Part shown: positions 46,629 through 58,347 of the stretch, piece after piece | Layout of the letters: every line of letters starts with the position of its first letter | Numbering within the stretch: the first letter of the stretch is position 1 | Assembly: GCA_003415625.1 (NCBI GenBank) | Contig: PYIU01000007.1 | Location: forward strand, 124,001 to 188,000 | Length of the DNA stretch: 64,000 nt | Direction: 5' to 3' | From: Aquanectria penicillioides | Lineage: Eukaryota > Ascomycota > Sordariomycetes > Hypocreales > Nectriaceae | Position numbers and translations under genes: made by a program | The notes under the pieces: generated by a model | What the model saw: only the letters and a program-made list of their open reading frames with translations | The model's database searches: none | Told to the model about the DNA's origin: nothing

Positions 46629-48226
46629 CTAATTACCTACATGGACTCTGGTTTTCTCCCGTAAATCGAAATTCTGTAACGAAATCAGCATGGAACTCGA
46701 CGTGTGTTTCAATCGCGCATACATTGGCCAATATCCATGAACTGTTCGATCATCTAGCTCCTTTCTGACTTTAACCAAGAATTTAGTGACCTCTTCGCTT
46801 GCCCATCCATGAATCCTTGTAAACGGCGCCATTGTGACTGCCTCTAGGGCATTCGCCATATTTTCATTGTTCCATGTACCAAGCTCTTTGAGCTTATTGT
46901 CTTTCGGCCAGTTGTTCGTTGGCCACTTGAAACGCGAATCTACAATATCGATAAAGCCAGCGTCCTTTAAATAGCCACTGAAATTGTCTATATCCCGAAA
47001 AGCTCTACCAGCCTTTACCGATGCATTATGTAGGAGATCTAGTCCCCTGGATAGCTCGTGCTTTTCGGTGAGGGTATTATCGTCGGATCGCGCAATAATG
47101 GTCATCTCCTGGAGCTCAACGTAGCCGCCCGGGGCGAGGTTGCTAATGCTGATTAGATTGGTCGGGACAAAATTGTCAAGGTGGCATACTCATAGATTTT
47201 ACTGAGATACTCCGGCCAGTTCTTGACGCTAAAGTTCATCATTCTGCTATGGATATAATCGAAAGGCTCCGGATATGTCCACTCATCGTCTATATCATCA
47301 ATCACAAAGTGAACATTAGGAGGAACACTGCAGGTTATTAGTTGACGAGGCTAGCAGACAGAAATATACCGTATTCTCTCAACAAATTGGACCACCTTAG
47401 TTTCTTCAAGAAAGTGCACAAAACGTGCACACGGCCAATTATGTGACTTGGAACTTTCTTTTTCTTGTAAAACGCGGAGATCCCGCCGACGCTAAGGTGG
47501 TCCAATTTGTCGAGAGAATACGGTATAAAAACTTACAAGCCGGGCTGGATCGGGGAAAGATCAACACCGACGACCTGGAGAAGGGTTCGTAAGCCTGAAT
47601 GGTGCCTTCAGGTTTTACAAATGTTACCTCAGCCTCAGGATGCTCATCGGCATAGTCCACTACCCAAATTCCAGTGCCAGTACCCAGGTCGAGAACTCGC
47701 TTTGACTTGGGGCTGGGATTGTTTACAGGAGCGAGTCCCAGCCGATTGTCGAAAGTGAGCAGACACAAATGATGCTGGAGATCTTTGCGAGGTGAGTAAT
47801 TGACATCACGAGTGGCTGTTTTCCAATTCTACCTAAGCGATCATTCTCTTGTTCGTCGTTGGGCAGATTGTATTCTAAAGTTGATTGAGTATGATGCACG
47901 AACAGTCAACCTGTTTGGCCACGGTTGGTAAGAAGGCAGTGGAGTGGTCACGTACTGCCATCCTTGCAACGATGATACGTTCTCCCATTCTCACGTCTGT
48001 AGTCTATGATCGAACTTGATATACTTTGCGTTGACGAACTCCCTTCCTATGATTAGTCTCGTTAGCTCTGTGATTGTTTTTGCATAAATCGATCCATACA
48101 GTGACAATCGTAGAGTCCTAATCATTGACAACAGGTTCCTAATTAGTAATCATTCGCGCCTAAAGAATATCGACGGACACAAACCTCATCAGGCTCAATA
48201 AACGCAGACGAGTCGGGTTGTGCCAT
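46629..48226 (-). CDS. LaeA-like SAM-dependent methyltransferase (copy 3), MITE in an intron, stop in exon 2
   Basis: A paralogue of the gene at 756-2100 with the same exon plan. Exon 1 starts at 48226 (MAQPDSSAFIEPDE). Later exons give TQSISSSIIDYRRENGRTYH, YNLPNDEQENDRLD, LQHHLCLLTFDNRLGLAP, the SAM motif VLDLGTGTGIW, VGVDLSPIQPG, then after a 209-nt intron (47328-47536) VPPNVHFVIDDIDDEW and PFDYIHSRMMN, and last NLAPGGYVELQEMT to the stop at 46629. The intron is long because a 159-bp MITE lies in it; without it 48 nt remain. Exon 2 (EPVVND) meets TAG at 48118-48120 where copy 1 has Gly. Skipping exon 2 keeps the frame, because both neighbouring introns are phase 0. The catalytic part is intact, so the gene may still make protein. 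Confidence 0.75.
47367..47525. mobile_element. MITE with 34-bp terminal inverted repeats and TA target duplication
   Basis: The ends TACCGTATTCTCTC...CCACCTTAG (47367-47400) and their inverted copy (47492-47525) are 34 bp long with one mismatch. TA flanks both sides (47365-47366 and 47526-47527), the target-site duplication of Tc1/mariner (Fot1/pogo-like) elements. The 91-bp core has no coding capacity, so it is a non-autonomous miniature element. It lies inside the intron 47328-47536 of the methyltransferase gene, 9 bases past the splice donor. Confidence 0.9.
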
Positions 48227-48919
48227 GACTTTAAGATTTGGGTTTCGTCAATGCAGATGCTGGGGGTAGATGAACCTTTTTTACCCTCTAGTTGAGAACG
48301 GACGTCGACCATCTTAAATATGTGCACAAATGCGATATTACCAACCCAACTTTATCCGGTCTTGTGATATATGTTTACTGTCGAACCAACTGCATAAAGA
48401 ACTGCATTCAAGAGCATGGTTTAATGTTACAAGGTTGTGTTGACCAATCCCACCTCTACGCCGATCGGTTCAAGGCCCACAGCGGCAACTCTGCCCGAGG
48501 TCTCCTGAGATACTCGATCGCCATTTATGTGTGCAAACTTCATGCGGATGTTGATCCGGCCCTTCCCGGCTCTGTCACCAGCGATAGGCCCTACAGATAT
48601 GTGCCAACAGCAGACCCAGATGGGTCGCAAGCAGCTCGCTTCCAATCGCGGATGTTTCCAGCACCATGCGTTTTTAGTTAGCACAGTGAAACTGTTTCTT
48701 GACAGGGTGTGTAGCGAGATGTCATTCTCGACGATGACGTGGCCAGATCTAATGCTTGTTGATTGTCACATTTCATTTTCTGGAATGACGATTTATACGA
48801 TGACCGAGGGTTAAAACAGCGTGGGCTTGATTTAGACGAGCTATCCGAAATTTCGATGACCTCTAGTCTATTCTGAACTGGCTACTTACAGCACATGTTA
48901 ACAAGTGCTTGCGACCTGC
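48227..48919. other. Intergenic
   Basis: Open frames at 48292-48681 and 48427-48684 overlap on opposite strands and have no family content. No repeat was seen. Confidence 0.4.
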
Positions 48920-51900
48920 CTAAAAGCCTGAAATTGGCTCCCAGTCCGGGCCTCGTAAGGTTAGCTTGACCTCAATAGACCTCGCGTAGCTTCCAGACAC
49001 GTCAAACACTACACTTGCTGACAGGTTGCGATCGTCAAAACTTTGCTTCAGGTTGACAAATGTAATCGGAGTTACGCGAGTCTGGCCTCCATCGTCAATC
49101 TCTGTTAGCCGAAACACCGGCCGGTGAGCGAGAAGAGATTTAGCGGCTTCCGTGTGGGGGGTCAATCTGCAGTGGATAGAGCCAGAGACATGACCCTGGG
49201 GCAGGTTTCCATGGATATTCTTGTCGAAATAGAACAATGTGGCAATGAGACGCCGCGCTACAACACGGATGTGTGCCTTAGCGCTCTTGTACCTCTTGTC
49301 CATGTACGTCGAGTCATGCGAAGAATGCAAATAGCTTTCGCAGTGCTGTCGAAGGTCTCCCATCGAAGCAACATCGTCAATTTCGATGCGATGAGACAGT
49401 CCGATATTGATGCGGTGGCTGTTTTCAGCGAGGCGACGATTGTGAGATATGGACCGGGCAAAGTCATCCCACTCCCGTTGGCAGCTCATAGTACTCTCTA
49501 TCATGTCCACGCCAGTTTCAATCTTTTTCATGATGCCCCTTGGGAGAATCAACTTTAGCTTATCTCTGTTCCGCTTGCTAGTCTTCAGCTGTCCAGATTT
49601 CTTGAGCACGGCGCCAGTGCCGAGGGAAAGGATGATGTCAGGTTGGACAGAGTTGGGCCAGATCTTTTGATACTCTTCCATTGCGACCCTGACGGGATTA
49701 TTTCTGACGACTGCTCCATCCTTGTAAGTGCGATTTGTTCTGGGATGTAGGAAAGACTTGAAGTAGGTGGGAGCCGCCGATGTTGCTCTCGCGCTAACTG
49801 GGGTTAGCAATTGATAACTCGGTGATTCAGGATACTCACGCTTCCCAGACTTTAAAGTCCATCACTTGGTCCTCTTCTCGCGATAGACAATCATCTGAAA
49901 ATGTTAGTCCTATATTGGTGATGTAGGATAGTTAGAATACTGGGATAACCCTTACCTTCTCCCCGCTCCGGATTGCGGGAGTAGTTTGCGATGAGGCATG
50001 GTTGATTGCGACCCTCCAAACAAGCCACAACTCCCACCTTTGCCTGATCACCTGGCCGTCTTGGGCCGGGTACCAAAGGGGTCCAAACAGGTACGAATCG
50101 TGGCTGAATGCATTCTGAAGCGCTTCTTCTATTCCGGTATCCGTGTATCTGAATGAGCAAAACGGTTGGACAACGGCCCTGATCATTGGGACATTGAGAC
50201 GCTGTCGGAGCGAAAACGCATCATTGACAAGTGTTTGGAATGTTGGGATGCCGCGCGCAGGTGACCATTTTTGATGAAAAACACCTAATGCGACGATGCC
50301 CCCTTGATAAGAGCGATTAGTCCGCGATTATAGCCGTTCAAGGAAATTCTTTATTCTCCTACCCGTGCTTGTCCCGACTACTAAGTCAACGAGCTCGTGG
50401 ATGGAGATGCCCATTCCGACCTCTTGTTCGATCCTGTCAAGGAGCGAAAGCTCAACGATGCCCCGGACGCCTCCCCTGTAATCAATTAGCGTAATCCTCG
50501 GATCAAACAAAATGGTCACAAACCCATCTAGAGCGAGAATTCTTGGGCCCGCCGTTCCAGGCTTCACCCGGATGCTCCATGGTTCAACAGTCAAACTGCA
50601 ACCAAGGGGGCATTTTGTAATGTTGATGACAGAGTCGTGCTCACTGTTTCTAGACTGAAGTCGTATGCATGCCTCGCAAATTCCATGCTGGTTCTGTCGG
50701 CAAGGAAGAATGTTGGTCGGGCAATTGGTTAGGCAAGCAAGACAAGTCCGTTGAGATTTTATCTCAGTGAGTCCAATGGCCGAAGCTAATTCCAACCGTC
50801 GTTGTATTGCGTCCTCTTTGGTGCGTAGCTGATGCATTCCTCTCCAAAGCTCGTCGTTAAATGCGCCAATGTCCCAGGAGCAAGCGTAATGTCCCACTTC
50901 CAAACCCTCTGGAGAGGTCTCGGAAGTCTGGTCAACTCCTTCAAACTGGTGGCCTTTTTCATGTCCAACCAAGTAATTGACACATCTGCTGGTTCCTGTG
51001 CTATTCAATGCTTCACATCGCCAATATCGATCGTGGAATAGTTGGAGACCCCGTCGCGCGTCATTGACCAGTGCCGCTTTTCGCGTTTCAACAGCTTCTA
51101 GTTCGGCCGTATATAAAGCTTGGTCGCCTCTGTCTGCTGGAAAAGGAAGCTGGGCAACAATGCAGCTGGAGACGTATGGCGTAAAATCATTGACGAGGGA
51201 AAGTTCGCCGCCAACAAGGTTTGTGTTGTGTAGACCGCGAGCTTTGGCAAGGTTAAACATAGACCTTGCCATGTGCTCGCTAAAGGTTGCGGGAATCTGC
51301 AAATCTCCCTCTGACAATCCGTGGAAGTCGAGGGCCGAACGGTAATCCTTGCCTAAAATTTGCAAGGACGTCTCTAAATAAGCATTTAAAGTCGAAATGT
51401 CAAACTCCGCGTTTAATGAAAGCCGCTTTTTGTAGATCGCACTCGCTGAGGTCTGTATCTTTTCGTATAGACCCCTGATGCGTGAAGCCACTGAAGCGGT
51501 GATAGCGGGAGGGCTTCGTGGAGTGTACGCAGAAATAGCCACAACACAGAAGGAGTCGTAGTAGCAGAGGATGAGGTCAGAGGCATTTGCAATCGTCTTT
51601 CCTCGCGCTTCCCATTTAGCTTTGAGCTCTTGATATTTTGATGTTTTCTGGAAGCTTCCAAGCAACTTGCTCGTCAGCTGCTCTGCTGTCGCATCGCTAT
51701 TTCCGGCCTCGACGTCTTTGTTTAGAACTATGATGAGAGCTGGCTTTACCTGCTGATTGATTGTTCGTTCGTGGCCGTCTCGTGCCCAGTCGAGAAGTTT
51801 CTCGAGGAAACTGTGACTTGTCCTGTCCCCCTGTTAGTCTAGAGTACAGGAGACAGAAGAGAACCTACCTTGTATTATTGGATATAAAACAAATAACGTC

Positions 51901-53110
51901 TGAGAAGGCGTAGAGAAGGCGTGGATAGAGATGCTTGACAACAGCCTTGCGGGTTGATGCATCAACACGACGCTTGCTCTCTCCTAACAATGGCGCAGGA
52001 AGGTTTGCCATCTTGCCCCATCGAAGATCTGTTTTACTTGTGGGATTGCTGATGTAATCATTGGTCTCCTCGCGAAGCTTTTGAAGCACAAAACCGGGTG
52101 GTTTATTGCTTTTCGGAGAGCGTTCCTCGATCTGCATATCAGCTTGCGGCTCTTTCCTCCTCATCGACGTTATCATCTGGCGCGCAATAGGGTTTTCCGC
52201 ACCCGCCAATCCTTCGCAGTCTGCGGGGCATTAGAGTCGGATTGGAGGATCATAGAACTTCTCACCTACCAACGAAAAAAATTGGACGTTCTGTAGAAAT
52301 AGTACTAGGGTCGGGATAGACATGAATGTCACTGCTTGTCGAGTCAAATTGGTCATTCGTCACACCCGGTACTGGCACAGATAACTTCGCATCCCTGGGA
52401 CTTAGCAAGTGCATCATAGCCCGGATTAACGTGCTTTTCCCCGACCCCGTGTCTCCAATAAAGGAAACCAAGCTTGGATATTGCCGATCAAAGGCACTAT
52501 CTGAAGAGTCCAGCAGTCGTTGAAGTCGCGGCCAGACATTGAGTTGGGGCAACCGGCCTTCTTGCTGGTCTGGGACACCTATCCACGTACAAGACACGTC
52601 TTCCAAGTGAAGAATGCTTTTATTTTGCTCGAGTGCTTTGGTGTCCATAATTTTAGTGGTAAACACAAAGTCCTGGAAATTGACTTCTTCGCATCGACCA
52701 TATCCGTCGTTGTCGTCTGTTGTTGGGAGATGGAACTCATTTCTGGCTAGGCAGGTTCGATGCACAGGCAAGTGAGACATTCCACAACCGCCACATAGAA
52801 CAAAGTTGGACGGAAAATCTGGCCTATGACAATCACGACATTTTAAAGGGATACGAAGTAGATTGGCTTGGGATTTGATGCTGGATTCTTGTTAGATCCT
52901 GCCTTGCTGAGAGGAGAAGGGAAAGTACAGAGATGTGGAAGGAGAGGGCCATAGAGAGGAGCCATGGTGCTCTGAGACGACGTCTGGGACCTCTTTCCCT
53001 TCTTGGCTTGATCGGATGGCTAGTTGGTCTAATAGCTCATCTAATTCTTTATCATCCACCTCTGGTTCGTCTCTCAGGGTGGATTTGGAGTCAGTTGCGG
53101 CATTAGACAT
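48920..53110 (-). CDS. Large P-loop GTPase / zinc-finger / patatin-like phospholipase fusion
   Basis: Eight exons: 53110-52929, 52880-52270, 52220-51869, 51822-50524, 50475-50363, 50302-49956, 49894-49841 and 49793-48920, with introns of 46-61 nt. About 1,280 residues. Order: an acidic N-terminus; a zinc ribbon (KCRDCHRPD with LCGGCGMSH, near 75-100); a GTPase domain with G1 GDTGSGKST (near 205), G3 VDCEGL (near 265) and G4 VLNKD (near 415), the DxEG form of the atlastin/GBP group; a long helical part; a RING-like Cys/His region (CLACLTNC, LPCRQNQHGICEACI, CPLGC, near 725-780); a patatin domain with oxyanion loop DGGGVRG, nucleophile GTSTGG (near 850) and catalytic Asp in YKDGAVVRNNP; and a beta-rich C-terminus. 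Patatins hydrolyse membrane lipids. Exon 6 is one base short for the frame between 50,060 and 50,095, where DSYLFGP gives way to VGVVACLEGRN; this is a mutation or a sequence error. The start is the ATG at 53110. Confidence 0.8.
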
Positions 53111-53999
53111 GGCGGAATAGGCGGAAACGAAGATAGCCGCTGAAAGTGGTAAAACACCGCAAAAGGGGCCTGGATTAGGTTTGGGGCAAATATATACAGA
53201 AAGTAGGTTTAACAAAAGGGTATATAGGTATATATGTACAAAAAATCGATGTCAAGGTCCGCCTTGTCCGAATGCGAGCTCGAAGCAGCTCAATATTGAT
53301 TCCGCGGCCTGGGTGAGAACTGATATACAAACCGCATTCCAGCCTATCATTTGAGACATACGAAAATAGGATATGAAAGAATTTCTAGGCTTCAGCATCA
53401 TGAGATTAGAGCCGGCTTGAAAATGGAAAATCTCCGTTGCAGTTTTGAGGAAATGTCTGACCCCAGCTGAGTGTGTGCAGTGGCCAGCTGACGTGGGGGC
53501 GTTAATCTGACCATCCCAACCTTGCAGCTGACAGTGCAAAGGCGTTGATCGCTCGGATCGACCGGAGTTGATGAGTGTGATTGACGACTTCTCAGCGCTT
53601 GGATTCGTCGCCTTGTTTGCGCTTCGGGTTGATGACGTCTAACAAGCGCGACTGCGCCACTCCGTTACAGCTTGGTCTTTGCAAGCAAGCGAGCTAAACG
53701 ACGGAGTTCTGACGATGAACTGTATAACCTTGACCGAAGATTAAGCTTATCAGCCAACTCGCTACACGGAGCCGGAGAGTTGCCTGGTTCCAGTAGATTG
53801 CTACGACTGCCAAGGCTGCGATACAAGAGATGTGATGTGCCGAGCCACCCATATCCGGGGTAAGGCGTTTAATGACGACGCATCGACTCATCATGCAACA
53901 CAATCAAGGCCTCGGCGGCTCTTTATCGCAGAGCCTCAAGCGTTCCCATTCCGAGCATCTCCAAGGCGCTGATGCCAAAGCCAAATGTCAGACCCACTA
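53111..53999. other. Intergenic and promoter of the fusion gene
   Basis: Short frames only. Possible further PKS debris on the minus strand between 53.7 and 54.0 kb is too worn to name. Confidence 0.4.
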
Positions 54000-55600
54000 G
54001 GCGCTCATCTCAACTGCAATTATTGAATCCAAGCCCAACTCGGTCAACGACTGCGAATTCAAAGGGACCGTTTCCTAGCGCGAGGCCGTGGCGTTGTGCA
54101 GGTTCCACGGCCCCTTTCAGAGCGACGCAGGAGTTCCACTCATCAATCGTAATGTGCTGAAACACTTGATTGCGAAGCACCATGGACATTTGGATGATAC
54201 ACTTTAGGGGCGCCAGAGTACCTTAGACGGCCCTGCCCACGGTTTGGCGGTCGGTGACGCTGCAGTGGGCGAGATCTCATGATCTTGAGCTCCTCGACAA
54301 AGCTTGAGTCAGACAAGAATGTCAGGTTGCGGGCACCATTCGTTGCCATCCATACCGCTATAGTACGACTGAGACCCCCGAGGCCACCGACGAGCAGATA
54401 CGACGCAGCTCCATCAAACTCGGTGGGCTTTTCCCGGATAGCATGAGCTTGTCCGCATGAACCTGCCTGTCCGAGCTGAAGCTTGTCCGAGCCGTGACAC
54501 ATCTCCACGACAACCATCCCGATGTGGGCTCCTTGCTGCATCGTCCAAAAAGTCTCATGGATGGCGCTAGCGCTAAGCGTTTTGGCCACACGAATGGGCT
54601 TGATGCTGCCATGGCGGTATAGGCCTATCATCTCCCTGAGCAGCCTGGACGAGAAATGGTCACGTCAGTCAGCTACCGGTGGTATCCTCTAGGAAGAGTC
54701 TTGAATCACTTGCCGGACTGATTCCCTAGGCCTCTTCCGCCACATCAGGCCTATATCGACGCATCAATAGTTGCAATTGGCGAGGAAGATGCTCACATCC
54801 AGCTTGCCACACCCGAGCAGGTCTTGTTTCCCAATCTCAAACATGGTCCCCCATTTCGCAACGCATCTCCAAGTTGTATGCAGAAGCTCCCAGGCCACCG
54901 AGTTTAGAACCACCTCTACGTGCTTGCCGTGGGTTTCGCGCACCAAATCTTCCACGAGACAAGAGCTTCTTCATTGAAGGAGAAAGGGAAGAGCCTATTG
55001 ACACGGACCACGCCATCTAAGATTGCGTACTCAAGATCGGGTCCCTGGACTCCGTCTTGCTGCCGTTCTTTGAATCGGCCGAAGACGTCGACAACGGCAG
55101 ATGAGTCCAGAATGTTAGTCTCGCAGGGGAAAAGTCGACCCCCGTCTCCGATCACACAGTCCTAGCAAAGCTGATGACTTGGGCATGTCGGAGAGCACGG
55201 CAGTTGCGAGTGGAGGATGGAGCAGTAAGCCAAAGAAGACCTGTGTCCCCAAGCTGATCAATGTAACTCTTCAGCGGCTCGAGCGCAGACTCTGTGATGC
55301 TTTCAAAGAATGGCTTCTCCCGGTCAAGAAGCACAGGCACATCGTGCCCACGGGGTGGGGCCTCACCGAAGCTGCCATAAGATATTCGATACCCTCTCGC
55401 CTCAAACTCTGGTGCTACTGGATCTTGGCAAATGCCACTTTTGGTGTCGCAAATCAACGTCGCCCACTTAGGTCGACTCTTTGTCTTCATGGGTTGAACC
55501 AGTATGATATTGTTGAGGCCATAAGACCCTGGAGAATCCACAAGCACATCCAGGCCTTCTAGTCCCGCCGCTGTAAGATTGCTTGCCACCCAACATCTTG
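54000..55600 (-). pseudogene. Highly reducing PKS, ER-KR remnant
   Basis: The C-terminal part of a type I highly reducing polyketide synthase. From the 5' side: the linker before the enoyl reductase (LDVLVDSPGSYGLNNIILVQ, PKWATLICDTKSGICQD, REKPFFESITESALEPLKSY; 55590-55150), an ER part (VEVVLNSVAWELLHTTWRCV, KWGTMFEIGKQDLLGCGKLD; 54955-54764), and the ketoreductase (GAASYLLVGGLGGLSRTIAV, TNGARNLTFLSDSSFVEEL; 54630-54260). Fragments such as LRNQVFQHITIDEWN and LGNGPFEFAVV follow near 54150-54010 in shifted frames. The pieces lie in different frames and are separated by stops. KS, AT and DH domains are not present in the window and no ACP could be found. A dead gene. Confidence 0.8.
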
Positions 55601-56134
55601 AACCACTTCAATCCGCTATTTGCTACGTCACAGTGCTGCGTGAGATACGTGCGGTGGGCTGAGCGAGGATGTTGCCACCAGGGTCATAAGAAGTGATGAC
55701 GAGGCAGAGAATTACTATGTACATTTTTCAAAAATACGAGATGCTTCTTCGTAATGGCTAGTCCAACCAAGCAAGTTAAGAGCTATTTCCTCGAAGTGAA
55801 GTGATGTTGGTAGCTGGCTTCTTGTACTATTGAAGCTTATCTACAACTGGACTTTAATCTACTCGAAATGTTATACCATAAGGGGGAATTTTAGATTGCC
55901 TTGGTCGATATTTATGTTTCGATTTCGAGTGAGGACAATAAGGCGAAGGTAACTCGGTCCTACCTGGTACTTGCATGTAGCCAAACTGTTATTACCGCTT
56001 ATCTTGACTTGACCGAAGCTAATAGGATTATTGTAAAAAAAACTTAATGAACGCATAGCGCAAAACTGAACGTTTCAGAAAATCGAATTATTGTGATTCA
56101 GCCTTGGACAATAATAATGTTGCTTCAAGTAATT
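55601..56134. other. Intergenic
   Basis: Between the PKS remnant and the permease relic; no clear coding sequence. Confidence 0.45.
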
Positions 56135-57800
56135 CTAAACATCCTGTGACTTTTCATTTATGCCGTTCATGGATGGAGTAGGGGATACTTTATCCTCAAA
56201 TCCTCGAAGGACCGGCGGATCCCCAAATATTCCAAAGTAGTCAGCACCATCAACAATAGATTTTTCTGGCATTGGCCAGAAATAATCTAGGGCGAGAAAA
56301 GCCGCTCTAGAAACAAAACATCTAGCGAACCAGGCCAGCTGATAGAGGCGGGTCCATCCACCCCAAAATCCCTTGGGATCAACCGCCCTCTGCGCCAAAC
56401 CTGGTAGAAGAAACCAGACACCAAGGACCCAGGCAACAACAGCACGCCAGTTCCATCCTTTTGTGTACCAATAAATGCTCTGCGAGGAGCCTCCGTAAAG
56501 GTCGGTGAGCTTGGTTGTCCGTTTCCGAATGATGAAATAGTCGGTAAACATAAGGCCCATTAGCGGGCCCAGGAATACATTGAAGCTTCCCACTACAGTG
56601 AGAAAGTTCGTGGCTGTATTCCGTAAGTACCAAGGCTGCATAATGAAAGCGCACAAGAGAGTCACATAAGCCCCTCGACGGATGGTGAACCAACGTGGCA
56701 GAAGCGCCGCCAAGTCGATACCAGCAGCGACCAAAGTAGACGCAACGACAATGCCAAATTGTGAGAGCATGAAGGCAATGCTAGCAAAAGAAACTCCAGC
56801 CCGTGCGTCTTGATTGTCTTCATGCCTGCGAATTGCGTCAGGAGGACATAGGGCTGCCACAGCAACTTCTTTTCTTGGGGATAGAGCGTTGCCACGCACG
56901 ACGTGCAAACAATACCGATACAGGCCACAACGATGGTACCCAACGGCACCATTACCATTTGGGCCAGGATTTGGTCACCAAGCTTTCGAGCATAGCGTGT
57001 GTAGTCGGATTGTGACCACATGTGAGTGGCAATGCCACCAATGTTTGCTGTGATCGCGGCCACGAAAGCCCAGCCAAGATTGCTTCCTTTGGCTGCTTTA
57101 ATGCCAGAAATGCCGCTCACATCAGCTAGCAGTGCACCACCTCCCTCGGCCTTCACGGTAGACCAGGTGAGAAGTACAAATACAGTGCTGGCAACAGTGA
57201 CGGAGGCAAAGAAAAAGGGCTTGCGGTAATTTTCGGGGCTGAACCATGCAAGAGGCACGCAGAGCACAAGGTACAGGATGAAGGATGCCAAGTCGCAAAC
57301 CCGCATTGCACCGCCTGCTAGTTCCTTACTGAGCCGAAGAAACGAGGGCCAGATGCATGTGAGCAGAACCTTGAGGCATTGGCTCCCATACCAGGTATTT
57401 GTGGACGTCCAAACGAAAGAGAGGAATACGCGGGTAGCCTTTTGCAATTAGCATCACAATTTTACCATATGAGGTGTGCGGATTGCTCGTGCCATTTTGC
57501 TCCGGGATGACCCCCAGCGACGCAAAGGACCCCAGCAATAGTGTGGGCAATAACTATAGCTAGCATAGATTGCTATGAACTGTTAATGCTGATCCCAAAA
57601 GTAAGAGAAGTCGTGCATTACCCAAACACGTTGAGACCCAGAGGAATCAGAGACGAGCCTGTTGTCCATCCACCAACGTTGAAGGAACCTGTAATCATCC
57701 ATAAGCCCACAAACTCCCATGGGCCATAGGTTCATCGCGAAGGCGGCAGCGGCCGTGTATCCTTGTTGACGTAGATATCGACATCGGCGTCGTCATCTCA
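56135..57800 (-). pseudogene. NCS1-family permease (uracil/allantoin type), frameshifted
   Basis: A nucleobase/allantoin permease of the NCS1 family, a 12-TM proton symporter. The 5' end reads VNKDTRPLPPSR, then a TGA, then TYGPWEFVGLWMITGSFNVG (family: KD-PxPPxRRTWGPWEFVxLW). After an intron, MLAIVIAHTIAGVLCVAGGH and PGAKWH appear, then a shift to VFLSFVWTSTNTWYGSQCL. The open part continues through FVAAITANIGGIATHMWSQS and DYTRYARK to QPYVLLT, where a one-base shift near 56830 leads to RRHEDNQDARAGVSFASIA. The last part (FNVFLGPLMGLMFTDYFIIR) runs to a stop at 56135. Two frameshifts and a CGA-to-TGA type stop disable the gene. Confidence 0.8.
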
Positions 57801-58347
57801 CCGAACCTCAAGTCGGCGGGCAAGGCGGTGGGATAGGGAGTGATTAGATGTCATTGCTTTTTTCTTGCCCAAGTTGCTCTACTTATAGGCTCTGGCATGT
57901 TAAAGACGTCTACTAGATAACTTAGTTGATAATGGCGCAGCGTTCGCCGTCGGCAATGTGATTGACTACAGCATTCCGAACAAATATTGCGGGGCTACCG
58001 ATAAGATTGCAGCATTTGTCGAGCACGACTTGCAGCTTTGTAGGATTTGCCCGAGCCAATCAAGATGAGTAGATAGTAGGCCCATAACTTCCAGTTTAAC
58101 AGTTTAGCAGTTTAGCAGCCTAACAGCTTGTCAGCTCACCATCATCATGTCATTAGCCCCCAATGAACCTTAGGATTGATCCTGAGAGATATTAGAGGAC
58201 TGAAATTCAATATCTTGCACATGGACCCGGGCCTAAAATTCGCTTCCTGATCGGTATCACAATACATTTCGATAAGACATATCTTTACTCAAGTTTGTTA
58301 TATTGGAAAACTCTCATTGTGAACACCCACGACCAATTCACTTGCCA
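57801..58347. other. Intergenic with a short tandem repeat
   Basis: Divergent promoter region. At 58092-58135 a 9-11 base word (CAGTTTAGCAGTTTAGCAG and variants) is repeated about four times. Confidence 0.5.

Noticed and set aside
48427..48684. 85-codon minus-strand open frame between the methyltransferase and the patatin gene
   Set aside because: No family motif, overlapped by an equally long frame on the other strand, no splice partner.
52880..52930. Apparent in-frame TAA at 52892-52894 that would end the GTPase/patatin gene after about 70 residues
   Set aside because: A 48-nt intron (52881-52928) with GTACTT donor, CTAAC branch site and CAG acceptor removes it and keeps the frame into the zinc-ribbon Cys motif.
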